The notes under the pieces were generated by a model. It saw nothing but the letters and a program-made list of their open reading frames with translations, made no database searches and was not told where the DNA came from. The position numbers and the translations under genes are program-made. Below, in pieces: positions 34,421 through 43,957 of a stretch of DNA of 64,000 nucleotides (its first letter is position 1; each line of letters begins with the position of its first letter). This DNA comes from Alterinioella nitratireducens (GTDB lineage Bacteria; Pseudomonadota; Alphaproteobacteria; Rhodobacterales; Rhodobacteraceae), in assembly GCF_013155465.1 (NCBI RefSeq), contig NZ_JABJVX010000002.1:361001-425000 (forward strand), written 5' to 3'.

Positions 34421-37195
34421 ATGTCCGACGCAATCCGTTTCCAGCTCGATGGCGAAGAGGTCACGGCCGAGAAGGGCATGACCATCTGGGAGGTGGCGAA
34501 CGGCCGGGGTCTGGTCATCCCGCATCTGTGCCACAAGCCGCAGCCCGGCTATCGCCCCGACGGCAATTGCCGCGCCTGCATGGTCGAGATCGAGGGCGAG
34601 CGGGTGCTGGCGGCCTCGTGCATCCGCGAACCGTCCGAGGGGATGGTGGTGACGACCAATTCGGGCCGTGCGAAATCCGCGCGCAGAATGGTGATGGAGA
34701 TGCTGCTTGCCGACCAGCCCGAGCGTGACGCGGCGCATGACAAATCGAGCCACCTCTGGGACATGGCCGCGTTGTGCGGCGTCAGGACAAGCCGGTTGCC
34801 GACACTGGAGGCCGACCGGATTCCGATCCTCGATGACAGCCATGTCGCGATGCGCGTGAACCTGGATGCCTGCATCCAATGCGGGCTCTGCGTTCGGGCC
34901 TGCCGCGAGGTGCAGGTCAACGATGTGATCGGTATGGCGGGGCGCGGGCATGATGCCTACCCGGTCTTCGATCAGGCCGACCCGATGGGCGACAGCACCT
35001 GCGTGGCCTGCGGCGAATGCGTGCAGGCCTGCCCCACCGGCGCGCTGATGGAGGCGACGGTGCTGGATGACGCACAGGTCGGTGACCGGGCCGATTACGA
35101 CAGCGAGACCGAAAGCGTCTGCCCCTTCTGCGGCGTCGGCTGCAAGGTCAGCCTCAAGGTCAAGGATGGCCGCATCAAATATGTCGAGGGCATCAACGGG
35201 CCCGCCAATGAAGGGCGGCTCTGCGTCAAGGGGCGGTTCGGGTTCGACTATATCCACCATCCGCACCGCCTGACCAAGCCGCTGATCCGACGCGAGGATG
35301 CGCCCGCGAAGGGGCTGAACGTGGACCCCGCCAACTGGCAGACGCATTTCCGCGAGGCCAGTTGGGAGGAGGCGATGGAGGCCGCCGCCGGGGGCCTCAG
35401 CCGGTTGCGCGAGACCCATGGCGGGCGGTCCGTGGCAGGGTTCGGGTCCGCCAAATGCACGAATGAGGAAGCCTACCTGTTCCAGCGCTTCATCCGTGAA
35501 GGCTTCGGGCACAACAATGTCGATCACTGCACGCGGCTCTGCCATGCGTCCTCGGTCTCGGCGCTGATCGAGAATGTCGGCTCGGGCGCGGTCACGGCCA
35601 CGTTCAACGAGATCAAGAACGCCGATGTGGCGATTGTCATTGGCGCGAACCCGGTCGAGAACCACCCCGTTGCCGCGACCTATTTCAAGCAGTTCACCAA
35701 GCGCGGCGGCAAGCTGATCGTGATGGATCCGCGCGGCGTGGGCCTGCGCAAGTTCGCCAGCCACATGCTGCAATTCCGCCCCGGCGCGGATGTCTCGATG
35801 CTGAACGCGATCATGCACGTGATCGTGGAGGAGGAGCTTTACGACAAGCAATATATCGAAGCCTATACAGAGAACTGGGAGGCCGAGAAGGCGCATCTGG
35901 CCGATTTCAGCCCCGAGAAGATGGAGGCCATCTGTGGCGTTGCGCCGGACGTGATCCGCGACGTGGCGCGGACCTTCGCGCGGGCCAAGGCGGGGATGAT
36001 CTTCTGGGGGATGGGCGTCAGCCAGCATATCCACGGCACGGATAACTCGCGCTGCCTGATCGCACTGGCGCTGATGTGCGGCCATGTCGGTCGGCCCGGC
36101 ACCGGGCTGCACCCCCTGCGCGGGCAGAACAACGTGCAAGGCGCGTCGGATGCGGGCCTGATCCCGATGTTCCTGCCGGATTACCAGAGCGTCACCGATG
36201 ACCGGATCCGCAAGAACTACACCGATGTCTGGGGCGCGCAGGATTTCTCGGCCGAAAAGGGCCTGACCGTGACCGAGATCGTCGACGCGGTGTATGCGGG
36301 CGATATCAAGGGCATGTATATCCAGGGCGAGAACCCGGCGATGAGCGACCCGGATGTCGATCACGCCCGCGACGCCTTCGCCAAGCTGGAGCACCTGGTC
36401 GTGCAGGACATCTTCCTGACCGAGACCGCGAATTTCGCCGATGTGATCCTGCCCGCCTCGACGCTTTACGAGAAGAGCGGCACCGTTTCCAACACCAACC
36501 GGCAGGTGCAGATGGTGCGCCCCGCCGTCAGCCCGCCGGGCGAGGCGCGGGAGGATTGGGCCGTGACCGTGGAGCTTGCGCAGCGGATCGGGCTGGACTG
36601 GACGTTTACCCATCCCAGCCAGGTCTTCGCCGAGATGAAGCAGAACATGGGCAGCCTCGACAACATCACCTGGGAGCGGTTGGAGAAAGAGACCGTGACC
36701 TACCCCTCGCTCTCCCCGGAAGACCCCGGCCAGGCGGTGGTATTCGGCGATGGTTTCCCGCGCGCAAATGGCCGCGCCCGGTTCGCGCCCGCCAGTGTGA
36801 TCGCGCCCGACGAGGCGCCGGATGCCGAATATCCGATGATCCTGACCACGGGGCGGCAGTTGGAACATTGGCACACGGGCTCGATGACACGGCGGTCCAA
36901 GGTGCTGGACGCGGTGGAGCCGGAGGCAAACTGCTCGCTCAACCCCCGCACGCTGAAATTGATGGGGGTGGAACCCGGCGAGATGATCCGCCTGACCACG
37001 CGGCGCGGCTCGATCGAGATCATGGCGCGGGCCGATCGCGCGATTGCCGAGGATATGGTGTTCGTCCCCTTCGCCTATGTCGAGGCGGCGGCCAATGTGC
37101 TGACCAATCCGGCGATTGACCCCTACGGCAAGATCCCCGAGTTCAAATTCGCCGCCGTGCGGGTCGAGAAGACGGGCCAGGTCGCGGCGGAGTAG
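34421..37195 (+). CDS. fdhA: Formate dehydrogenase alpha subunit, soluble NAD-linked type, without partner genes
   Basis: The 924-residue molybdopterin enzyme has an N-terminal [2Fe-2S] ferredoxin domain (cysteines in HLCHKPQ, GNCRACMVE and AASC), two [4Fe-4S] sites (CIQCGLCVRAC, CVACGECVQACP), the Mo-domain cluster CPFCGVGCKVS, and the active-site region VDHCTRLCHASS, where Cys374 aligns with the selenocysteine of E. coli FdhF. The His-Cys3 cluster between the ferredoxin and [4Fe-4S] parts is missing: the segment reads DAAHDKSSHLW. It oxidises formate to CO2. No diaphorase subunits or FdhD gene are adjacent. GGGAG precedes the ATG at 34421. Confidence 0.9.
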   Translation: MSDAIRFQLDGEEVTAEKGMTIWEVANGRGLVIPHLCHKPQPGYRPDGNCRACMVEIEGERVLAASCIREPSEGMVVTTNSGRAKSARRMVMEMLLADQPERDAAHDKSSHLWDMAALCGVRTSRLPTLEADRIPILDDSHVAMRVNLDACIQCGLCVRACREVQVNDVIGMAGRGHDAYPVFDQADPMGDSTCVACGECVQACPTGALMEATVLDDAQVGDRADYDSETESVCPFCGVGCKVSLKVKDGRIKYVEGINGPANEGRLCVKGRFGFDYIHHPHRLTKPLIRREDAPAKGLNVDPANWQTHFREASWEEAMEAAAGGLSRLRETHGGRSVAGFGSAKCTNEEAYLFQRFIREGFGHNNVDHCTRLCHASSVSALIENVGSGAVTATFNEIKNADVAIVIGANPVENHPVAATYFKQFTKRGGKLIVMDPRGVGLRKFASHMLQFRPGADVSMLNAIMHVIVEEELYDKQYIEAYTENWEAEKAHLADFSPEKMEAICGVAPDVIRDVARTFARAKAGMIFWGMGVSQHIHGTDNSRCLIALALMCGHVGRPGTGLHPLRGQNNVQGASDAGLIPMFLPDYQSVTDDRIRKNYTDVWGAQDFSAEKGLTVTEIVDAVYAGDIKGMYIQGENPAMSDPDVDHARDAFAKLEHLVVQDIFLTETANFADVILPASTLYEKSGTVSNTNRQVQMVRPAVSPPGEAREDWAVTVELAQRIGLDWTFTHPSQVFAEMKQNMGSLDNITWERLEKETVTYPSLSPEDPGQAVVFGDGFPRANGRARFAPASVIAPDEAPDAEYPMILTTGRQLEHWHTGSMTRRSKVLDAVEPEANCSLNPRTLKLMGVEPGEMIRLTTRRGSIEIMARADRAIAEDMVFVPFAYVEAAANVLTNPAIDPYGKIPEFKFAAVRVEKTGQVAAE

Positions 37196-37198
37196 CGG

Positions 37199-37363
37199 TC
37201 AGTAGAACCCGAGGCCCTGCCGGATTACCGGCAGCAGCGCGGCGGCGACGATGCCGACACCCGCGCCGATCACCAGGCGCGGCAGGAAGGTGCCGAAGCG
37301 CGGACTGGCGATGCTGAGCGCGCCGCAGACTGTCGCGTAGAATCCGAGGGTTATTGGGTCCAT
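37199..37363 (-). CDS. Small hydrophobic protein
   Basis: A 54-residue frame reads MDPITLGFYATVCGALSIAS, then a basic turn and a second hydrophobic helix (LVIGAGVGIVAAALLPVI). It looks like a two-helix inner-membrane protein. Its stop lies 4 bp from the stop of the convergent formate dehydrogenase gene. No family name is recognised and the role is unknown. Confidence 0.6.
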   Translation of the reverse strand: MDPITLGFYATVCGALSIASPRFGTFLPRLVIGAGVGIVAAALLPVIRQGLGFY

Positions 37364-37451
37364 GCCGGGCAAGGTAGCATAAACCGCCCGACCCCGCGCC
37401 GTTTTCTTGCGGGGATTGCAACGCCTGCGCGGTGGAGGCAATCTGGCGGTC

Positions 37452-38651
37452 ATGAACATAGATCCTGACCGCTTCCTGTCCGACCTCCACCACCTGCGCA
37501 GTTTTGGCGCGACCGGCCCCGGCGTCGTGCGCCGCGCCTTTTCACCGCCCGATATCGCGGCGCGGGAATGGCTGGTCGACCAGATCAATGCCGCCGGACT
37601 GGCCCCCCATGTCGACCCGGCGGGCAATGTCTTCGGGCTGGCCGGGGGGCGCTCCTTGCTGATCGGCTCGCATAGCGACACGCAGCCCGAGGGCGGCTGG
37701 CTGGACGGGGCGCTTGGCGTCATCGCGGGGCTGGAGATCGCGCGCGCGTCGGCAGGGGTGGGCGGACCACCGATTTCTTTCGTCAGCTTCCAGGATGAGG
37801 AGGGACGCTTTGGCGCGCTCACCGGCAGCGATGTCTGGTCTGGGACCGTCAGCATGGCGGAGGCCGATCAATATGCCGACCGGGATGGCGTGCGCTTTGG
37901 CACCGCGCGTCAGGGGCTGGCGCATCTGATGGCGGAGGAGTTCGTCGATCCCGCCCGGTTTAGCGGTTTCCTGGAGATGCATATCGAACAGGGCCCGGTG
38001 CTGGACATGGCGGGCGAGGCGGTGGGGGTCGTGACCTCGATCGTCGGCTCGCGGCAGTTGCAGGTGACTCTGAAAGGCCAGCAGAACCACGCCGGAACCA
38101 CCCCGATGGCGATGCGGCGCGACGCGTTTCAGGGCGCGGCGGAGGTGGCGGTGCGTCTGCGCGGGCGGATGGCCAATGTGGTCACGCCGGAGTCCGTCTG
38201 GACCATCGGCAATATGCGGGTGCATCCCGGTGCGTCCTCCATCGTGCCGGGGCTGGCGGAGTTTCCGCTGCAATGGCGCGACCGCGACGGTGACCGGCTG
38301 GACCGGATGGAGGACGTGATCCGCGCCGTTCTGGATGAAGTGGCGGAGGAAACCGGGCTGGAGGTGACGGCACGGCAGATGCGCGCCGATCTGGTGCCGG
38401 TGGCGATGGACGCGGGCATGCAGGCCGCGCTGAGCAAGGCGGCGGAGGTCCACGCGGCGGGGCGCTGGCGGTCGATGCCCTCGGGCGCGCTGCACGATGC
38501 GTCGAACGTGTCGCGGCTGATGCCCGTGGGAATGCTCTTCGTGCCCTCCATCGGCGGGATCAGCCACGATTTCGCCGAGAACACCGCCGAGGGCGACCTC
38601 GTCACCGGCCTGACGGTGCTGGCGGAGGCGGCAGAGCGGCTGGCACGGTAG
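37452..38651 (+). CDS. Zn-dependent amidase, N-carbamoyl-L-amino acid hydrolase / allantoate amidohydrolase family
   Basis: The 399-residue M20-type enzyme has the metal-binding motif [22 protein letters not shown], with histidine and aspartate ligands, the glutamates in [10 protein letters not shown], and a conserved dimer-domain block [16 protein letters not shown]. The family hydrolyses N-carbamoyl amino acids, allantoate or ureidoglycolate during pyrimidine or purine breakdown. The exact substrate is open. The ATG at 37452 starts the conserved N-terminal helix. It is followed 65 bp later by a small ferritin-like gene on the same strand. Confidence 0.88.
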   Translation: MNIDPDRFLSDLHHLRSFGATGPGVVRRAFSPPDIAAREWLVDQINAAGLAPHVDPAGNVFGLAGGRSLLIGSHSDTQPEGGWLDGALGVIAGLEIARASAGVGGPPISFVSFQDEEGRFGALTGSDVWSGTVSMAEADQYADRDGVRFGTARQGLAHLMAEEFVDPARFSGFLEMHIEQGPVLDMAGEAVGVVTSIVGSRQLQVTLKGQQNHAGTTPMAMRRDAFQGAAEVAVRLRGRMANVVTPESVWTIGNMRVHPGASSIVPGLAEFPLQWRDRDGDRLDRMEDVIRAVLDEVAEETGLEVTARQMRADLVPVAMDAGMQAALSKAAEVHAAGRWRSMPSGALHDASNVSRLMPVGMLFVPSIGGISHDFAENTAEGDLVTGLTVLAEAAERLAR

Positions 38652-38716
38652 GGAACCCTCCTGCGGTCTGGGGCGTTTGCCTTGCAAGAGACCGTCAACC
38701 ACGAGGAGAGTTCGCA

Positions 38717-39172
38717 ATGGTCGATACCTATCCGATTCCCCCCGCCAATATTGAACCCAACGTCGATACCGCCGGATTGCAGAACGTGCTGACGCATACC
38801 GTGCACGCCAAGGACCGGCTGCAAACCGTGCGCGAGAACCTGGACCGGACGACGTTGAACGTCGCCGACAGCCTGATCGCCAAGCATATCGCCCATTCCG
38901 AACAGCTGTCCCGCATGATCACCGAAAAGGGCGGCAAGCCGGATGCCAGCGGCGGGGTCGGCTCAAGCCTGTCGGCTTCGCTCAGCAAGATCGGGGCGAT
39001 GTTCGACGATGACACCGCCGATTCGATGGAAACGATCCGCGACGGCGAAGAGGAGGTCATGGACGCTTTCGGCGAAGCGCTTGGCAAGATCACCGACGGG
39101 CCGGAACATGACGAGCTGGTCGAGATGCGCGACGAGATTTCGCGGATTTGCAAGGGCGATACCGTCGCCTAG
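38717..39172 (+). CDS. Small helical protein, possibly ferritin-like (DUF2383-like)
   Basis: The 151-residue soluble protein is nearly all helical and acidic. Its N-terminal half (LQNVLTHTVHAKDRLQTVRE) and later EEEVMDAFGEALGKI suggest a four-helix bundle like the PA2169/DUF2383 proteins. That link is by general pattern, not by a specific motif. The clear GAGGAGAG ribosome site before the ATG supports a real gene. Its stop overlaps the convergent response-regulator stop by 4 bp. Function unknown. Confidence 0.65.
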   Translation: MVDTYPIPPANIEPNVDTAGLQNVLTHTVHAKDRLQTVRENLDRTTLNVADSLIAKHIAHSEQLSRMITEKGGKPDASGGVGSSLSASLSKIGAMFDDDTADSMETIRDGEEEVMDAFGEALGKITDGPEHDELVEMRDEISRICKGDTVA

Positions 39173-39870
39173 CCCCAGGTCACATCCCCCAGAAAAATAT
39201 ACCCCGCGCCGTAGATCGTCTTGATCAGGCGCGGGTTCTTGGGGTCTTCGCGCAGCTTGGTGCGCAACCGGCTGACGCGGACATCCATGGCGCGGTCGAA
39301 GCTTTCGCCCGCCGCACCGCCAAGCGTTTCCTGCATCTGCTGGCGTGAAATCAGGCGCTTGGGGCTGTCGAGGAAGAGGCGGAGAACCTCGCCCTCGGCG
39401 TGGGAAAAGCTGACCTCGTCGCCGTTTTCGGCCACCAGCACGTAGCGGTCGAAATGCGCAGTCCAGCCCGCGAAACGGGCGGTTTGCGCCTCGGCGGGCT
39501 TGGCTCTGGCGTCGCGCAGGCGAACGCGGACGCGGGCCACGACCTCGGCCGGGTCGAAGGGCTTGATGATGTAATCGTCGGCCCCCAGTTCCAGCCCGGT
39601 CACCCGGTCCTGCACCTGTGCGCGGCCTGAAATGATGATGATTGCCGCCCCGGATTCCAGCGCCAGCCGATGCACCAGCGCCAGCCCGTCGCGGTCGGGC
39701 AGGCCCAGATCGACCAGGCAGACATCGGGCGTGGTGGATTGCAGCGCGGCCTCGAACTCGGTCGCGCGGGCATAGGTGGCAGTGCGGAATCCGGCCTCCT
39801 GCAATGCTTCGGACAGCATCAGCCTTATCTGGGGTTCGTCGTCCAGGATGGCGACAAGGGGCGCGGTCAT
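39169..39870 (-). CDS. OmpR-family two-component response regulator
   Basis: The 233-residue protein has a receiver domain (acidic pocket LDDE, phospho-aspartate in CLVDLGLPDRDG, lysine in DYIIKPFD) and a C-terminal winged helix ending MDVRVSRLRTKLRED and IKTIYGAGYIFLG, the OmpR/PhoB DNA-binding signature. Its start overlaps the upstream hybrid kinase stop by 4 bp (ATGA), so the pair is one operon. The pair is divergent from the ligase/Liv transporter operon and is the obvious candidate to control it. Confidence 0.93.
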   Translation of the reverse strand: MTAPLVAILDDEPQIRLMLSEALQEAGFRTATYARATEFEAALQSTTPDVCLVDLGLPDRDGLALVHRLALESGAAIIIISGRAQVQDRVTGLELGADDYIIKPFDPAEVVARVRVRLRDARAKPAEAQTARFAGWTAHFDRYVLVAENGDEVSFSHAEGEVLRLFLDSPKRLISRQQMQETLGGAAGESFDRAMDVRVSRLRTKLREDPKNPRLIKTIYGAGYIFLGDVTWG

Positions 39871-41780
39871 GGCGCGACCTCCTGGCTGAGGACGGCATGT
39901 AGCTGCCCGGCGTTGAAGGGTTTCGACAAGACCGGCCAGCGCGCCGCGCCACGGGCGCGCAACGGGTGCGTTTCGGGCAGCGAGGTCATCAGCGCCAGCC
40001 GCAGGTCGGGACGTTGATCCGCGATGCGCTCCAGCAGGTCGACGCCGGTGGTGTGGCCCGGCAGCTTGATATCCGACAGGACCGCGTCGATGGCGGGCAG
40101 GTCCGACAGCGTCAGCGCCTCGGTGAAATTGTCGGCCTCGATCACCTGGTGGCCCTGATCGGTCAGCATCTCGCGGACCGAGACGCGCAGGGCGGGCATG
40201 TCTTCCACCAGCAGCACCAGCTTGGGTTGCGCGGCGTCGGCGGGCACGGGGCGCAGCGGCAGGCGCAGGGTGACGCGCGCGCCGCCCTGGTGGTTGGCAA
40301 GCGTGACATTGCCGCCCGACAGCTTGGCCATGTCGAACACCATCGACAGGCCGAGCCCCGATCCGGCCTGTCCCTTGGTGGTAAAGAACGGATCCAGCGC
40401 GCCGGCAAGCGCCTCGCGGGAAAATCCCGGCCCGCTATCCTCGACCACGATCTCGAACCAGGTGTCGCGGACCTTGTGGGCGCGGAGGGTAATCGTGCCG
40501 CGCTCTGCCCCGATGGCGTCGCGGGCATTGAGGACCAGGTTCAACAGGCTGTCCTGCAGCGAGCCTTCGTCGAGCATCAGCAACTCTTCCGGCAGGCTCT
40601 GCGTGATGGAGAGGTCGATATGGTCGGGCAGGGGCGCGCGGGCGAGCGCGGCGAAATTTTCGAAGAACCGGCGCATCTCGACCGGCGCGGGGGCCAGTTC
40701 GCGGGGCCCCGAGATATGCGCGATCCGGTCCAGCAACGTGCCACCCCGGCGCGCGGCGGCGGTCGTCGCGGCGGTCATTTCGCGCGCGGCATCGCTGAGC
40801 GGGGTCTTTTCCAGGCGGCTTTGCAGCCCGAGGATGATGGTCAGCAGGTTCGAGAAATCATGCGCCAGCCCGCTGGTCAGTTGCGCCGCCAGTTCCCGCT
40901 TGTGGGTCTGGGCCAGCGCTTCGCGGGTCTGGGTTTCCTCGGTCACGTCGGTCGACAGCAGGTAGGCCCCGCCATCGGTGGTGTCGGGGGTGAAGGCGGT
41001 GCGGATGCGACGGCCCGAATCCGCATCGGTGAATTCATACACGCAAGCGCTTCCGTCCAGCGCCTTGTGCAGGAAGGGCCGCAGCCGCCGCGCCAGCGCG
41101 GGGCCAAGCGCGTCATCGAAATGCAGCCCGGTGATGTCGGCGCGGCGCCCCGGCAGAAGGGTCGAAAGCCGCCTGTTGGTATAGAGATAGACCTCGTCGC
41201 GGCTGATATGGGCGATATGGGCGGGCATCATCTCGGTGGTCAGGCGGGTGCGGGCCTCGGCCTCGGCCAGGCCGCGCTTGGCCTCCTCCAGTTGCGCGAT
41301 GGTCGCTTCCAGCTGGCGGTTGGTGCGGGCCAGTTCCTCGGCATGGGTCAAAAGCTGGTCGGAGAGTTCCTCTGACCGGGCGCGCAACAGCCCCTCCTGG
41401 TTCTTGATCGACGTGATGTCGGTATAGACCGTGACCCAACCGCCGCCGGGCAGGGGGCTGCCCTCGACGCTGATGGTGCGCCCGTTGGACCGGGTGCGTT
41501 CCATGTAATGCGGCACGAAATCACGGGCCTGGTCGACACGGACCTGCACGAACGCGTCAATATCCTCGACCGCGCCGTATTCACCGGTGGTGGCGAGGTA
41601 GCGGATGGTTTCGTCGAAGGGTGCTCCGGGGGTGACAAGATGTTGGGGCAGTCCGAACATCGTCTGGTAGGGCCGGTTACAAACCGCCAGCCGCAGGTTG
41701 CTGTCGAAGATCGACAGCGCCTGCTGGATCAGGTTCAACCCGGCGCGGGTCATCTGGGCGGTGGCGTCCGATCTGGCCAT
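39867..41780 (-). CDS. Hybrid sensor histidine kinase with PAS domains and receiver
   Basis: The 637-residue protein has no membrane helix and so is a cytosolic sensor. In order it has a PAS domain (about 10-125, LIQQALSIFDSNLRLAVCN), a coiled coil (130-175), a second PAS-like domain (180-285), a dimerisation domain with the phospho-histidine in GLAHDFSNLLTIIL, a HATPase domain (NLVLNARDAIG, GSGLGLSMVFDMAKLSGG) and a C-terminal receiver (VLSDIKLPGH). It passes phosphate to the OmpR-type regulator overlapping it. PAS pockets suggest sensing of a small molecule, perhaps the substrate of the neighbouring transporter, which is inference. Confidence 0.92.
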   Translation of the reverse strand: MARSDATAQMTRAGLNLIQQALSIFDSNLRLAVCNRPYQTMFGLPQHLVTPGAPFDETIRYLATTGEYGAVEDIDAFVQVRVDQARDFVPHYMERTRSNGRTISVEGSPLPGGGWVTVYTDITSIKNQEGLLRARSEELSDQLLTHAEELARTNRQLEATIAQLEEAKRGLAEAEARTRLTTEMMPAHIAHISRDEVYLYTNRRLSTLLPGRRADITGLHFDDALGPALARRLRPFLHKALDGSACVYEFTDADSGRRIRTAFTPDTTDGGAYLLSTDVTEETQTREALAQTHKRELAAQLTSGLAHDFSNLLTIILGLQSRLEKTPLSDAAREMTAATTAAARRGGTLLDRIAHISGPRELAPAPVEMRRFFENFAALARAPLPDHIDLSITQSLPEELLMLDEGSLQDSLLNLVLNARDAIGAERGTITLRAHKVRDTWFEIVVEDSGPGFSREALAGALDPFFTTKGQAGSGLGLSMVFDMAKLSGGNVTLANHQGGARVTLRLPLRPVPADAAQPKLVLLVEDMPALRVSVREMLTDQGHQVIEADNFTEALTLSDLPAIDAVLSDIKLPGHTTGVDLLERIADQRPDLRLALMTSLPETHPLRARGAARWPVLSKPFNAGQLHAVLSQEVAP

Positions 41781-41885
41781 GTGCTCTCTCCGGGTCAGCC
41801 TGTCATGGCTACACCGCCGCGCAGGGCGCCGCCAAGCCCTGTTACAATTCGTTAGGATTGCGCAAAAGTCAGGACAAATTTGCCG

Positions 41886-41905
41886 GTGACAGATGTGCAG
41901 GTCAC
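41886..41905. promoter_or_regulatory. GTGAC-N10-GTCAC inverted repeat in the divergent promoter region
   Basis: A short perfect inverted repeat lies in the 200-bp gap between the divergent hybrid-kinase and acyl-CoA ligase starts, about 75 bp before the ligase TTG. It could be the regulator site or chance, since five-base arms are weak evidence. Confidence 0.25.
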
Positions 41906-41980
41906 GTTTCGCGCAGTGAGTCGCGCAGGGGAAGGCGTGACCACGGTGCCGGGGATAGCCCGGTCAGGGGAGGAAGACAT

Positions 41981-43957
41981 TTGGCTGAGAAGACCGCGGT
42001 CCGGGGACGCCCCCAATCCGTGCCGGAATTGCTGGCGCGCAATGTCGCGCAGTTCGGCAGCAAGCCGGCCTATCGGGAAAAGGAATTCGGGATCTGGCAA
42101 AGCTGGACCTGGCGCGAGGCCGCCGTCGAGATCGAGTCCATCGCGCTCGGCTTTCTGGCGCTGGGGGCTGCCGAGGGCGACCATATCGCCATCATCGGCC
42201 GCAACCGTCCCGCGCTTTACTGGTCGATGGTCGCCGCGATGAAGATCGGCGCGGTTCCGGTGCCGCTTTACCAGGATGCCAGCGCTGAGGAGATGGCCTA
42301 TGTCGTCGATCATTCCGGCGCGCGCTTTACCATCTGCGGCGATCAGGAGCAGGTCGACAAGGTGATCGAGGTGCAGGAGACGGTCAAATGCGTCGAGCAC
42401 ATCATCTACCAGGATCCGCGCGGATTGCGGAAATACGACCACACCACGCTGCACGCGCTCTCTGACATCCAGGGCGAGGGCCGCGCCGCGCGCGAGAGGC
42501 TGATGCCGGAGCTTGAGCGCCGCGAGGGCAAGCTGGAATATGACGACACCTGCGTGATGCTCTACACCTCGGGCACCACGGGCAAGCCCAAGGGCGTGGT
42601 GCTATCGAACCGCAACGTGATCGAGACGGCCAAGAATTCGTCGGAGTTCGATCACCTGCGTCCCTCCGAAGACATCCTGGCCTATCTGCCGATGGCCTGG
42701 GTCGGTGATTTCATCTTCTCCATCGGGCAGGCCTATTGGACGGGGTTCTGCACCAACTGCCCCGAAAGCGCCGACACGATGATGACCGACCTGCGCGAGA
42801 TCGGGCCGACCTATTACTTTGCCCCGCCGCGCGTGTTCGAGACGCAATTGACCAATGTGATGATCCGCATGGAGGATGCGGGGAAATTCAAGAAGCGCCT
42901 TTTCGACAAGTACATGGCGCACGCGAAAAAGGTCGGTCCCGCCATATTGGACGGCAAGCCGGTCAGCATGGGCGACAGGATCAAGTACTGGATCGGCGAC
43001 AAGCTGATCTACGGCCCGTTGAAGAACACGCTCGGGTTTTCGCGCGTGCGCGTGGGCTATACGGCGGGGGAGGCGATTGGGCCGGAGATCTTCGAGTTCT
43101 ACCGCTCGCTCGGCATCAACCTGAAACAGCTCTACGGCCAGACCGAGGCGACCGTGTTCATCACCGCGCAGCCCGATGGCGAAGTGCGCGCCGATACCGT
43201 GGGTGTGCCGTCGCCCGGCGTCGAGATCAAGATCGCCGAGAATGGCGAGATCTTCTATCGCTCGCCCGGCACATTCGTGGAGTATTACAAGAACCCCGAA
43301 AGCACGGCGGATACCAAGGACGCGGAAGGGTGGGTGGCCACTGGCGATGCGGGCTTCTTCGAGGAAGAGACCGGGCATCTGCGCATCATCGACCGCGCCA
43401 AGGATGTGGGGCAGATGGCCGATGGCAGCCTGTTCGCGCCGAAATATGTTGAAAACAAGCTGAAATTCTACCCCGACATCCTGGAGGCCGTGGTTTTCGG
43501 CAATGGCCGCAACCGCTGCACCGCCTTCATCAATATCGACCTGACCGCCGTGGGCAACTGGGCCGAGCGCAACAATATCGCCTATGGGTCGTATCAGGAA
43601 CTGGCGCAGCACCCGCGGGTTCTGAACACCATTCAGGAACATGTCGAGACGGTGAACAAGTCCCTGGCCAATGACGAGATGCTGTCAGGCTGCCAGATCC
43701 ACCGCTTCCTGATCCTGCACAAGGAACTGGATGCCGATGACGGCGAGATGACGCGGACCAGAAAAGTGCGCCGCAAGATCATCGAGGAGAAATTCCACGA
43801 CCTGATCACCGCGCTCTATGACGGGTCGGACGAAATCTACACCGAGACCGAAGTGACCTATGAGGATGGCCGCAAGGGCAAGATCAAGGCCACGCTCCAG
43901 ATCCGCGACGCGGCGGTGATCGAGGATACGGCACATACGAGGGTGGCTGCGGAATGA
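41981..43957 (+). CDS. AMP-forming long-chain-type acyl-CoA synthetase
   Basis: The 658-residue enzyme has the adenylation P-loop YTSGTTGKPKGV, the A5 block YGQTEATVF, and VATGDAGFFEE in the hinge region. It is long, like FadD15/ACSBG-type ligases, and activates an organic acid to its CoA thioester using ATP. I place the start at a TTG (41981) because AGGGGAGGAA lies just upstream and the residues MAEKTAV begin a sensible N-terminus. The upstream frame to 41858 runs through promoter sequence. It overlaps livG by 4 bp, tying acid activation to transport. Confidence 0.9.
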   Translation: MAEKTAVRGRPQSVPELLARNVAQFGSKPAYREKEFGIWQSWTWREAAVEIESIALGFLALGAAEGDHIAIIGRNRPALYWSMVAAMKIGAVPVPLYQDASAEEMAYVVDHSGARFTICGDQEQVDKVIEVQETVKCVEHIIYQDPRGLRKYDHTTLHALSDIQGEGRAARERLMPELERREGKLEYDDTCVMLYTSGTTGKPKGVVLSNRNVIETAKNSSEFDHLRPSEDILAYLPMAWVGDFIFSIGQAYWTGFCTNCPESADTMMTDLREIGPTYYFAPPRVFETQLTNVMIRMEDAGKFKKRLFDKYMAHAKKVGPAILDGKPVSMGDRIKYWIGDKLIYGPLKNTLGFSRVRVGYTAGEAIGPEIFEFYRSLGINLKQLYGQTEATVFITAQPDGEVRADTVGVPSPGVEIKIAENGEIFYRSPGTFVEYYKNPESTADTKDAEGWVATGDAGFFEEETGHLRIIDRAKDVGQMADGSLFAPKYVENKLKFYPDILEAVVFGNGRNRCTAFINIDLTAVGNWAERNNIAYGSYQELAQHPRVLNTIQEHVETVNKSLANDEMLSGCQIHRFLILHKELDADDGEMTRTRKVRRKIIEEKFHDLITALYDGSDEIYTETEVTYEDGRKGKIKATLQIRDAAVIEDTAHTRVAAE

